Below are positions 1-7,205 of a DNA stretch of 8,531 nucleotides, piece after piece. Numbering within the stretch: the first letter of the stretch is position 1; every line of letters starts with the position of its first letter. The stretch comes from Bacteroidales bacterium (GTDB taxonomy: Bacteria; Bacteroidota; Bacteroidia; Bacteroidales; F082), in NCBI GenBank assembly GCA_029933565.1, contig JAOZNY010000130.1:1-8531 (forward strand). The letters are read 5' to 3'. A model generated the notes under the pieces. The model did not search any database. It saw only the letters and a list, made by a program, of their open reading frames with translations, and was not told the DNA's origin. The position numbers and the translations under genes were made by a program.

Positions 1-42
1 TTGAGTAAGTGTTACAAATATACTAAAACTAACTGAATGTAG

Positions 43-120
43 AATACTGAATTTCCAATTAATAGTTTGCAGTAATATTCAACATTGGATATTCAGAATT
101 CAGTATTGGATATTTTTTTT
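43..120. repeat. AT-rich inverted and direct repeat with T-run
   Basis: AATACTGAATT at 43-53 is matched in reverse complement by AATTCAGTATT at 97-107. The match extends to TCCAAT (54-59) against ATTGGA (84-89) if a 7-base bulge is allowed. Overlapping this is a direct repeat of 17 bases (77-93 and 98-114, two differences, offset 21) of the form ATTCAnnATTGGATATT. Eight T residues follow at 113-120. Read on the plus strand this is a hairpin followed by a T-run, so it could terminate a plus-strand transcript entering from the left. The adjacent barrel gene is on the minus strand, and for it the hairpin is not followed by a good T-run. The repeat is seen directly; the terminator role is a guess. 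Confidence 0.5.
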
Positions 121-153
121 AAAGGTTTTTTGTAAGTAAGTTTAAGGTGCAAG

Positions 154-1881
154 TTAAAACCTATACGATATTCCGCCCATTACCTGAAAGCCCTGAACGG
201 GATATGAATAAAACTGTTCGTAATTGTTGTTGAGCAGGTTTGTTCCATTAACGAAAGCGGAGAGATTATCGTTCACTTTGTACTCAACACCAAAATTTAA
301 ATCCACATACGATTCAAGTTCAATATTCTGTAGTACAAGGTTAAATGGCCGGTAGGCATACCTAATTCCGTTATACAATAATTCGGTGCTTAGTTTTACC
401 TTATCTGCAATGAGGTAGGAGCCACCAAAACGAACCTCTGTTAAAGGTTTATGATAGGCATGTGTAAGCGAATCGAGGCTGTAATTGTTGAATGACCCAC
501 CTAACCATAATTTTAGGTTTTTACGCACATTGAGCGAAACTTCGGCATCAGCATAAAAAACACTTCCGTTATCGAAAACAGTAGTTAATTTATTTGCAGG
601 ACCCGGTGCAAACCATGGAAGAATATAATCGGAATAATTAACGAAAAATGCCATATTATCAAATGTCTTCCAGCCAACTTTAAAGTCAAATCCTACTATT
701 TGAGCAAGGCTTGCCCTAAAACCTCCGTAAACGTTTATTCTTTCGTTCACCCATCCAAGTGAAGCAACCGGCGACAAATATGGGTTCTCTGTTGTTAAAA
801 TCAAATATGATTGTTTCTCAAGTTTCCCGTTAACACCGGCAAATATTGAAAACGAACCCGGAACAATATTCATATTAATATCAATTATTGGCCAAAAGTG
901 GAAACTGGAAGCATTTTCTCCCAAATAACCAAAACTAAGTCCAGCATTAAAACTAAACAAACCATAATTTGCTGTAAAATAAGGTCTTGCATTAATGTAA
1001 ACTTCACTATTGCTTGTCAGCGAGTCGTTGTTTGAATAAAAATCAATTCCTCCATCTATTCCGAAATTCTGATAATCAAGCGCATCAACTACATCTAAAC
1101 CTTTGTATAGGTTAAAGTTCACATTTACATTAAGTTCCGAAGTTTTGAATTTGTCAAAATAGTAGTAAGTACCCAGCCCAATTTCATGATGCAATTTCGA
1201 ATTTTTGCTATAAGCACTTCTAATTACAAGATCTATTTTGGCAAGGTTAAACATTTGACTAAGGTCAGATTCGGGAATATCAACGGTGGGATAGTCAAGT
1301 GGTTTATATCCATAAAACTTATTAGTGTTCAATCCGTATTTGAAACCAATGTCGAGCACATGTTTGCCCATAAATTTACTATAATTTATTTTGGCATGTG
1401 TTTTTGAAAATGGTGATGGGGAATAATCTTGTATGTTATTGAAAGAAGAATAATGAAAAATATTTGCATTAAAATTATAATCTCCTTTTTTGCCACTTGA
1501 GTGGTAAAAATCAATATAGGGGCTTATCCTGCTTCCAAATCCTGCTTTAAGGTAATTATCGAATTTCTGATTTCTTCTGCCGCTTCTAAGGCTAATTGCT
1601 TTTATTGGATTAACATTTATTTGTGTGCTTTGCTTAACATCCAACGAGTTAAATGTAAAGTCAGGTACCTGAAAACTAATTTCGCTGGATTCAGGTTTGG
1701 AATTAATTTTAAATGCCTCATTTATGCTAGGGTCGTAGGAGCCAACAATTGTTACCTGCTCGTTGTGGCTTTGAGTTTCTTGTTGTGAATATGCAAATGG
1801 TGTAAGCATTACAATTAACAATACCGATGCAATAATTCTTACAAAACCCATAGTCAATATTTTTATTTCTTTTTTAACCAT
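154..1881 (-). CDS. Plugless TonB-dependent-receptor-like outer-membrane beta-barrel protein
   Basis: This 575-aa protein has a signal peptide with a hydrophobic core at about residues 12-31 and likely cleavage near YS/QQ (32-33). Residues 41-47 (EQVTIVG) resemble the EVVVVG-type segment found near the TonB box and plug start in Bacteroidota receptors, but no plug domain follows. From about residue 90 to the end the chain alternates short aromatic-rich amphipathic strands with Asn/Asp/Ser/Gly turns, as in a beta-barrel. The C-terminus (NGTNLLNNNYEQFYSYP, then GGISYRF) matches the last strands of TonB-dependent receptors and ends in the terminal Phe typical of BAM substrates. At 575 aa it is shorter than usual receptors (700-1000 aa), consistent with a missing plug. 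The ATG lies one base after the TAA of the upstream TPR gene, so the two are probably co-transcribed and translationally coupled; Met11 (position 1851) is an alternative start that would still leave a signal peptide. The substrate is unknown. Outer-membrane barrel is likely; transport or a structural or secretion role cannot be told apart. Confidence 0.8.
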   Translation of the reverse strand: MVKKEIKILTMGFVRIIASVLLIVMLTPFAYSQQETQSHNEQVTIVGSYDPSINEAFKINSKPESSEISFQVPDFTFNSLDVKQSTQINVNPIKAISLRSGRRNQKFDNYLKAGFGSRISPYIDFYHSSGKKGDYNFNANIFHYSSFNNIQDYSPSPFSKTHAKINYSKFMGKHVLDIGFKYGLNTNKFYGYKPLDYPTVDIPESDLSQMFNLAKIDLVIRSAYSKNSKLHHEIGLGTYYYFDKFKTSELNVNVNFNLYKGLDVVDALDYQNFGIDGGIDFYSNNDSLTSNSEVYINARPYFTANYGLFSFNAGLSFGYLGENASSFHFWPIIDINMNIVPGSFSIFAGVNGKLEKQSYLILTTENPYLSPVASLGWVNERINVYGGFRASLAQIVGFDFKVGWKTFDNMAFFVNYSDYILPWFAPGPANKLTTVFDNGSVFYADAEVSLNVRKNLKLWLGGSFNNYSLDSLTHAYHKPLTEVRFGGSYLIADKVKLSTELLYNGIRYAYRPFNLVLQNIELESYVDLNFGVEYKVNDNLSAFVNGTNLLNNNYEQFYSYPVQGFQVMGGISYRF

Positions 1882-1882
1882 C

Positions 1883-4800
1883 TTAATCTTCTATATTTTC
1901 AGGTTCATCTGTATTTTCTAGTTCTTCAGGTGCAGGTTTTAACCTGTTTAATTTGTCCATTGCCTCTTGTCGGAGATCGTTGCCCTGATAATTATCAATA
2001 ATGCTTTGCAGGGTTTGTTCTGCCTGGAAAACATTATCGCGGGCGTAGTAAATATCGGCAAGCAGAATAAAACCTTTTGCAACCCAGTAGCCATACAACT
2101 GGTATTGATCTGATAGATCATAAATAAGGTTCTCGGCTTCATCAAGTTTATTTGAGCGATAGTTAATTAGTGCAAGCATATATTTCGACTCTGCCCCAAG
2201 TTCATTAGTGGTAAGATGGTCGGTAATGCTAAATTCCCTTTCTGCTTCTTGCATTTTACGAAGTTCCAAAGCCGACTTTGCTGCAATGTAATGGGCCTTG
2301 ATAATTTGATTTTCACTAACCTTTTCTTTTTTTAGAAGTTGCTTTGCCATTGTTTCCGATTTCCTGAAGTTTCCAGTAAGGTAGGCACTTTGCATTGTTC
2401 CATCAATAGCCTCACGTTGCATCCCTTTATCTTCAGTTATGGCAGCAAGTCTTTCGTAATACTCCATCGATTTATGATAATCCTTATGGTCGAAACTCAA
2501 TCTTGCAAGTTGAAGTAAGGCATTTTCTGAATATTGATTTTGAGGGAAGTTTACTATTTTTTCGTAATAAACCGTTGCCTTTACAGTGTCGTTTTGTTTT
2601 TCAAAACATTGCGATAAATAATTGTATGCTTTTAATACAAAACCTCCTTTGGGGAATTTTTGTGTGTATTTCGAAAGATGTTTAATTGCATTTCCACAAT
2701 CGCCTTCAACATAATAGTTCTCACCAGTTGTAAATGTCAGAGAATCTTCAGTACTTGTTGAAACCTGAACAAAATCAAGGCTTTTGGCATAAACAAAATA
2801 ATCGTCTATTCTTCCCATGTCCATATAAACATTTTCCAGTGTGTTTAGTGCTTCCTTAGCCTCAATGGATGCAGGATATTTGTCGATCACCTGTTTTAAA
2901 GTAGTAATGGCTCTATCGTACTGATTGTTGTTGTAGTATAAAAAGCCCATTTTAACTAACGATTTCTTGGCAAAACTGCTTTTTGGCTTTTCTCTCACCA
3001 GTTTGTCATAATTAGTAATTGCATGTCGCTGGTCATTCAGAATGCTATAAGTTGATGCAATCTCATAAATAGCATCGTCGTAAAGTACAGATTGTTTGTA
3101 GGACGCAACAAGTGTGTTTAAACTTGAGATTTTATTATTGAAATCGCCCTTGGCACCGTAGCAAAATGCTTTTTGGTAAAGGGCATAATCAATATCCTGA
3201 TTTCCATTTGCAATAACTTTTTTATACCAAAGCATTGCGTTGTCGTATTGTTTTATAATGAAATAACTATCAGCCAGTCTGAGTTTTGCATCAGTTATTA
3301 GATTATTTCGTGAACTATTACTATTTAAAAAAGAACTAAAATGTTTTATTGCAGAGGAATACTGTTTTTGGTTAAATGAGCAATAGGCCAGGTTGTAGAG
3401 TGCCTGATCGTATAAGCCTATATTTCGTGCTTGTGAGTTTTGCAGAAATTGTTGGTACTTTACTTTTGAGTCGGCAAACTTCTTCTGGTGGTAAAGGGCA
3501 TCGGCATACCAAAATATTGCTAAAGCCTGAGTTTTTTTGTCTGTTGAATATTTTAGTGATTTATTAAAATAAATTATCGCATCGGTATACGAAGCACGAT
3601 TAAAATAATCAACACCTTGAGAATATGCAAGTTGCTGATAAACTCGTTTTAATTTGGTGTTTGGTGAAACGGTTTTTTCAATTGATTGCAATGCTGCATT
3701 ATAATTCTTCGATGAAAGATATAATTGCGCCATTAAATCGTAAGCCTCATCAATTCGGGGGTTGTTTTGGTTTTTCGCAATAAATTCCTGCAAAGTCCCC
3801 AGCGGATCATTGTAAAGGTCACCACCTTGTTTAATACTTATCTTTAAATAGTTGAACAGAGCGTCGGTAGCAACAGAATTGTCATTGCCCGATTTGTATG
3901 CTTTAAGGAATGCGTTTTGAGCAAACTTTTGTTCTCCTGTATTCAAATAGCAATATCCAAGGTGATACCAGGCATTTTGCGAAAGGCCACTCTTCTCAGC
4001 ACTTGCCTGTTGGAAATTTCTAATGGCATCGGCATATTTTTCTGAAACAAATTTAGTATAGCCAATTCGATAATGCTCTGATGGAGATATTCTCCGATGC
4101 GAAGCATTTTCAAATATCTGATAATAATTGAGTGCTTTTTCATAATCGTTCAACTGATAATATGAGTTTGCTACCAGTCTGGCAATATCCGATTGCGATT
4201 TACGATCTGCGGTTGGGATGTAGAGGGTTCCTTCTTCAATTACTTTTTGGTAGTCACCCATGTGGTAATAAATATTTATCAAATAATTTGGCACATATTT
4301 TTTAAATTTTCTATTGTTTTCCAATGATTTAAACATGGGAAGTGCCTTTTCGTAATTTCCCTTTTGGTAGTAGATATGGGCTTTGTAATATTTAGTATTT
4401 GATGAAATTGTAGCATTTTTAGTGCCCACTTTATTCAGCGAATTTAAAGCAGCATCAAAATCACTCCGCTTTAACTGGCATACCCCTTTCATATAATAAA
4501 GTTCTGACCTTTGGTTGTGCGACAAACTTTTGGGTGAAACATTACTTAGTGATTCAAGTGCCTGGCTGTATTTCCTTTTATCGAAATAAATCTTCCCCAG
4601 ATCGAAACTTATTATTGGCAGCCACTTACTTTCAGGATAGGTAGCAGTAAAATTTTCAACACGGTGAAGTGCATCTTTATTACCAAGTTCAACAGCACAA
4701 ACGGTACTGTAGTAAGCCGCATCTTCTTTTTCAAGTCCCGATTTTAACAAATCCTGGGAAAGAAGTCTTTCAAACACATCGAGTGCCGGGCTGTATGCCT

Positions 4801-4936
4801 GTTGTTCGAAAAGTTCTACAGCCTGGCGATAACTCGCCCCCGGGTTGTTAAAAAACTCTGTTTGCTGTGCATTTGTGTGTCCAACAAAGACCAAATTTAA
4901 ACATAACAAACCAATTATCAGTATAATCCTATTCAT
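1883..4936 (-). CDS. Secreted TPR-repeat superhelical protein, first gene of envelope operon
   Basis: This is a 1017-aa protein. Residues 1-23 form a signal peptide (basic start, hydrophobic core, likely cleavage at TNA/QQ) with no lipobox cysteine at the cleavage site, so a soluble periplasmic protein is expected. From about residue 30 to 1000 I count roughly 25 helix-turn-helix units of 34-40 residues with TPR-type spacing, for example the segments ending YYQKGNYEKALPMF, YYQLNDYEKALNYY and YYNNNQYDRAITTL. The chain ends in an acidic tail (EELENTDEPENIED). There is no catalytic domain and no further membrane segment. TPR superhelices are protein-binding scaffolds; YbgF/CpoB-like and T9SS-associated TPR proteins are known envelope examples, but orthology to either is not shown here. 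The stop is one base before the start of the barrel gene, which suggests the two products act together, with the scaffold binding the barrel or its cargo in the periplasm. No clear Shine-Dalgarno precedes the ATG, which is normal for this phylum. Confidence 0.85.
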   Translation of the reverse strand: MNRIILIIGLLCLNLVFVGHTNAQQTEFFNNPGASYRQAVELFEQQAYSPALDVFERLLSQDLLKSGLEKEDAAYYSTVCAVELGNKDALHRVENFTATYPESKWLPIISFDLGKIYFDKRKYSQALESLSNVSPKSLSHNQRSELYYMKGVCQLKRSDFDAALNSLNKVGTKNATISSNTKYYKAHIYYQKGNYEKALPMFKSLENNRKFKKYVPNYLINIYYHMGDYQKVIEEGTLYIPTADRKSQSDIARLVANSYYQLNDYEKALNYYQIFENASHRRISPSEHYRIGYTKFVSEKYADAIRNFQQASAEKSGLSQNAWYHLGYCYLNTGEQKFAQNAFLKAYKSGNDNSVATDALFNYLKISIKQGGDLYNDPLGTLQEFIAKNQNNPRIDEAYDLMAQLYLSSKNYNAALQSIEKTVSPNTKLKRVYQQLAYSQGVDYFNRASYTDAIIYFNKSLKYSTDKKTQALAIFWYADALYHQKKFADSKVKYQQFLQNSQARNIGLYDQALYNLAYCSFNQKQYSSAIKHFSSFLNSNSSRNNLITDAKLRLADSYFIIKQYDNAMLWYKKVIANGNQDIDYALYQKAFCYGAKGDFNNKISSLNTLVASYKQSVLYDDAIYEIASTYSILNDQRHAITNYDKLVREKPKSSFAKKSLVKMGFLYYNNNQYDRAITTLKQVIDKYPASIEAKEALNTLENVYMDMGRIDDYFVYAKSLDFVQVSTSTEDSLTFTTGENYYVEGDCGNAIKHLSKYTQKFPKGGFVLKAYNYLSQCFEKQNDTVKATVYYEKIVNFPQNQYSENALLQLARLSFDHKDYHKSMEYYERLAAITEDKGMQREAIDGTMQSAYLTGNFRKSETMAKQLLKKEKVSENQIIKAHYIAAKSALELRKMQEAEREFSITDHLTTNELGAESKYMLALINYRSNKLDEAENLIYDLSDQYQLYGYWVAKGFILLADIYYARDNVFQAEQTLQSIIDNYQGNDLRQEAMDKLNRLKPAPEELENTDEPENIED

Positions 4937-5254
4937 GTAGAATGTAATTTTTGAGCATTAAAAATATTGATAAGTAAAAACATGAAACGTCGAATATCAT
5001 TAATTTATCAACAAATGTGCTGTTTATTAAACGCAGGTTTTTTGAAAATAATATGTAAAGATAATAATAAGCTGAGTAGGCTATAAGAATTTGAATTAAT
5101 ATTCTGTAAACAAGTGCTTTTTGCTACAATATAAAAAATTGGAGTAGTGGAGTAATGGAGTGTTGTTTAGAAAGTTAATACTCCATTACTCCATTACTCC
5201 ACTACTCCACTACTCCAAATCATATTTAGTCGAACTCAGGTTAATGGTAAGTTT
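4937..5254. other. 318-bp intergenic region upstream of the TPR-barrel operon
   Basis: No ORF or RNA gene is recognisable here. The right part (5139-5218) is the octamer-repeat hairpin described separately. The left part should carry the promoter of the minus-strand TPR-barrel operon. The only candidate -7 element I find is CACATTTG on the minus strand (5019 to 5012), one base off TAnnTTTG, with no matching -33 TTTG at the usual spacing, so the promoter is not assigned. The rest is AT-rich without clear structure. Confidence 0.4.
5139..5218 (-). terminator. Octamer-repeat hairpin, probable terminator of the cvfB cluster
   Basis: On the plus strand, 5180-5218 is five consecutive units of 8 bp: ACTCCATT, ACTCCATT, ACTCCACT, ACTCCACT and a shortened ACTCCAA. 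Positions 5139-5161 hold three units of the same repeat in reverse complement (TTGGAGT, AGTGGAGT, AATGGAGT). The two blocks flank an 18-base loop (5162-5179) and can pair over 23 bases, with two extra units bulging or shifting register. Read on the minus strand, the hairpin lies 36 bases after the stop of the 178-aa gene and is followed at once by AATTTTTTAT, the layout of a Rho-independent terminator. Repeats and pairing are seen directly; termination is inferred. The strict 8-bp periodicity is unusual for an ordinary terminator. Confidence 0.6.
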
Positions 5255-5791
5255 TTAGATTTCCAGATATAGTTTTCTAAGCATTCTTCGGCTTTTGTTT
5301 TTTATTCCTGCAGAAGCATTTTCCTGTTGAAACTCAATTGCAGTTATTAGTTCGGGTTTTAGTTCAGGTTCTTTTTGTGAGAATTTGTAAATTATGTCGA
5401 TACACCAGGCTTTTGATGCAATACTCGTTTTTGGGTTTAAAAGCAGGTCGAAGCAAATGTTTAAAAACATACCCGAAATGGTTTCAGGAATCTCATATCG
5501 GGCTAAAATTCTAAGGCTATGCCTTATCAAACCTTGATGGGAGAAATGTTGAAGATTGTTGATTAACTGTGTTTTATGATAGTCGGTCAAAAGGTCCGGT
5601 TTTTTCTCGGTGCAATAATCCAACGACCATATTGCTCTTCGCGACAGAGGTTCTTTGTTTGCAATAACCATTTCAAATAATCTGTCGAATAGGCTTGGAG
5701 TGCTTAAAACAATATCTCGTACAAAATCAGTGTTGGCCCTCGACATTTCCGAGAGTATTACTTCCTCAAGCCCCTCTACGGTGTTTTTCAA
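5255..5791 (-). CDS. HEAT/ARM-like alpha-helical protein, conserved in Bacteroidota
   Basis: The protein has 178 aa, no signal peptide and no membrane segment, so it should be cytoplasmic. It is predicted to be almost wholly alpha-helical, with ARM/HEAT-like helix pairs: RRAIWSLDYCTEKKPDLL (residues 51-68), RHSLRILARYEIPE (90-103), NICFDLLLNPKTSIASKAWC (111-130) and a basic C-terminal helix with NKSRRMLRKL (165-174). From memory this pattern belongs to a small HEAT-like family common in Bacteroidota whose members have sometimes been named adenylosuccinate lyase; I see no lyase signature here and would not use that name. The start is TTG (5791-5789), overlapping the TGA stop of the preceding gene in a TTGA, which suggests translational coupling. 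An in-frame ATG at codon 16 (5746) is the alternative but would remove the first helix. The role is unknown; a protein-binding adaptor is the reasonable guess. Confidence 0.7.
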   Translation of the reverse strand: MKNTVEGLEEVILSEMSRANTDFVRDIVLSTPSLFDRLFEMVIANKEPLSRRAIWSLDYCTEKKPDLLTDYHKTQLINNLQHFSHQGLIRHSLRILARYEIPETISGMFLNICFDLLLNPKTSIASKAWCIDIIYKFSQKEPELKPELITAIEFQQENASAGIKNKSRRMLRKLYLEI

Positions 5792-6204
5792 TTAAAATAT
5801 TTTTTATCAACGGCAAACATTTCACCTAACTCAACTTTCCCATTATTGGATATAGAAAATGGGGTGCAATAGGCAGGTAGGTCTTTTTCTGTACTGTGGT
5901 TTGCGATAATAACAATTACATCCACCGAATCTTTACCCTCTTCCATTTTCAATGCCGATTCGAAAGTGATTCCAAAAGCAGTAATCTTTTTTGCTTCCAT
6001 TTCGCCAAAACAATAATTCCAAAGAGTCTCAATGATTTTCCCGTTGGTGGGCACATTTTTTTTATCAATCTCCATTTCCAATGGATGGACCTGCTTCCTT
6101 AAATCAGTGAATGCGCCAAATGGGTGAAGTTCGCCTAACTGTTCCAGTAATTCTGTTGCATATTCAACTGAGTGGTCGATAATTGATTTTAATTCTGGTT
6201 TCAT
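5788..6204 (-). CDS. Conserved hypothetical protein, small cytoplasmic alpha/beta
   Basis: I do not recognise a named family for this 138-aa protein. It lacks a signal peptide and membrane helices. It starts with a helical part (residues 1-25), followed by a segment with HPFGAF (27-32) and then TNGKIIETLWNYCFGEM (53-69). The C-terminal half looks like alternating beta-strands, including ITAFGITFES (74-83), a hydrophobic strand VDVIVIIANHST (94-105) and CTPFSISNNGKVELGEMFA (113-131). The HPFGAF stretch early and the paired strands late resemble small DUF proteins seen in varied bacteria, sometimes near toxin-immunity loci, but this is only a resemblance. A weak AAAGGA lies a few bases before the ATG. 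The gene is 116 bp after cvfB and overlaps the HEAT-like gene by 4 bp, so these two are likely made together and may interact. Confidence 0.65.
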   Translation of the reverse strand: MKPELKSIIDHSVEYATELLEQLGELHPFGAFTDLRKQVHPLEMEIDKKNVPTNGKIIETLWNYCFGEMEAKKITAFGITFESALKMEEGKDSVDVIVIIANHSTEKDLPAYCTPFSISNNGKVELGEMFAVDKKYFN

Positions 6205-6280
6205 ATTTCCTTTGGTTCTTTGTGCAATATGTAATATTTACTATATTCAATGTTTGAAACTGATTTTGGATTAAGGCTTC

Positions 6281-6324
6281 TTCAACCTTCAACCTAATCT
6301 GTCCAGCAAACTTTCAACTTTCAA
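6281..6324. repeat. Two heptamer doublets downstream of cvfB
   Basis: TTCAACC occurs twice in tandem at 6281-6294 and CTTTCAA twice in tandem at 6311-6324. The two doublets are variants of the same TTCAA core, 30 bases apart, and the second overlaps the cvfB stop codon. No stable hairpin or T-run accompanies them, so there is no support for a terminator between cvfB and the 138-aa gene. They look like a simple-sequence remnant. Confidence 0.35.
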
Positions 6325-7157
6325 TTTTTAACTCTAATCCCAATTTTCTCAATTTCAATAAGTTTCTGTTTATAAAGCGAGCCAATAGCCTTTTTAAAGT
6401 TCTTTTTGCTAATACCGAATTTGGAGTAAATTACATCAGCCGGCGATTTGTCGCTAACAGCCATATAGCCTCCGTGGTCTTTTATTTCGTCAAGTATTGC
6501 TTTCGCGATGCCGTCAACTTTTTCGTAACCCGGTCTTAACAACGAAAGGTCGGTTTTGCCATCTTCCCTTACGTTTGTTGCAAAGGCAGTCATCCTTTGC
6601 CCTGGTTTTAATGGTTTATCGAAAACCTGATCTTTATAAATAATGCCAATAAATGAATTGTTGATTATGCAGTTATAACCTATCTCGTTGGAAGCATAAA
6701 CCAATACACTAACTTCTTCATTAGTGCTAAATTCAGGTAGTTCATCGCTAAGGAATTTTCCAATCTTGGCCGATGCCACAATACGGTCGGTGGATTCATC
6801 CAAATATACTGCGACAACATAATATCTGCCTTCAACCATTTTTATCTTTTGTTCTTTAAAAGGGACAAAAAGATCTTTTTCCAAACCCCAATCGAGGAAA
6901 GCACCAAATTTTGTTACAGCAACAACTTCAAGTACGGCAAAGTCGCCAACCATTGCTTTGGGGGTGAGGTTGGTTGCAATTATTCTGTCTTCCGAATCAC
7001 GATAAACAAAAACATCAATTTCATCGGTTATGGAGGTGCCTTCAGGAACATATTTGTTTGGTAACAAAATATCGTTACCCCCTTCACCTTCAAGGTAAAG
7101 ACCATGGTCAGCCCTTCTTAAAACTTTTAATCTGTTTATTTCTCCTATATCTGCCAT
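6321..7157 (-). CDS. cvfB: CvfB/YitL-family S1 RNA-binding protein
   Basis: The length, 278 aa, is normal for the CvfB family. Domain order is as expected: an S1-like OB fold at about residues 3-64 (GEINRLKVLRRADHGLYLEG, then LLPNKYVP), a second S1 domain at about 70-133 with the classic VTKFGAFLDWGLEKDLFVPF, a third S1-like domain at about 145-207 (VLVYASNEIGYNCIINNSFIGII, then REDGKTDLSL), and a C-terminal winged helix at about 215-275 (DKSPADVIYSKFGISKKNFKKAIGSLYKQKLI). CvfB proteins bind RNA; in Staphylococcus aureus CvfB affects virulence-gene expression, and Bacillus YitL is the homologue. The protein should be cytoplasmic. A perfect TAnnTTTG -7 element lies 18 bases before the ATG, giving a very short leader without a Shine-Dalgarno. 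The gene heads a minus-strand cluster with two small unknown genes. The family call is firm; the target RNAs in this organism are unknown. Confidence 0.93.
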   Translation of the reverse strand: MADIGEINRLKVLRRADHGLYLEGEGGNDILLPNKYVPEGTSITDEIDVFVYRDSEDRIIATNLTPKAMVGDFAVLEVVAVTKFGAFLDWGLEKDLFVPFKEQKIKMVEGRYYVVAVYLDESTDRIVASAKIGKFLSDELPEFSTNEEVSVLVYASNEIGYNCIINNSFIGIIYKDQVFDKPLKPGQRMTAFATNVREDGKTDLSLLRPGYEKVDGIAKAILDEIKDHGGYMAVSDKSPADVIYSKFGISKKNFKKAIGSLYKQKLIEIEKIGIRVKN

Positions 7158-7174
7158 CGTGTAATTTATTTTTG

Positions 7175-7182
7175 CAAAAGTA
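7175..7182 (-). promoter_or_regulatory. Bacteroidota-type -7 promoter element for cvfB
   Basis: On the minus strand, 7182 to 7175 reads TACTTTTG, an exact match to the TAnnTTTG -7 element used by the primary sigma factor of Bacteroidota. It would give a transcript start near 7168 and a leader of about 11 bases. No TTTG is present at the -33 position (about 7202-7206); that position falls at the left edge of the palindromic element. Confidence 0.5.
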
Positions 7183-7205
7183 AGTAAAACAATGTTGGTA
7201 ATGGC

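Noticed and set aside
1948..2145. A 65-aa minus-strand ORF inside the TPR gene
   Set aside because: It lies fully within the TPR coding region in another frame, has no domain likeness, and the TPR frame carries continuous repeat signal there. The same holds for the other short ORFs nested in the large genes.
154..4936. A SusC/SusD polysaccharide-utilisation pair
   Set aside because: The barrel lacks a plug and carboxypeptidase-like domain, and the TPR protein has no lipobox and far too many repeats for SusD; no glycan-active enzyme is nearby.
5139..5218. CRISPR array
   Set aside because: The units are 8 bp, directly abutting and without unique spacers, and they face each other across one loop. 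This is a simple repeat hairpin.
5255..5791. Adenylosuccinate lyase
   Set aside because: This name has been attached to similar proteins, but at 178 aa it lacks the lyase signature and fold length; a HEAT/ARM-like helical protein fits better.
6228..6245. GTAATATTTAC (6231-6241) as an operator or terminator upstream of the 138-aa gene
   Set aside because: Only four base pairs on each side of an AT-rich centre; expected by chance in such sequence.
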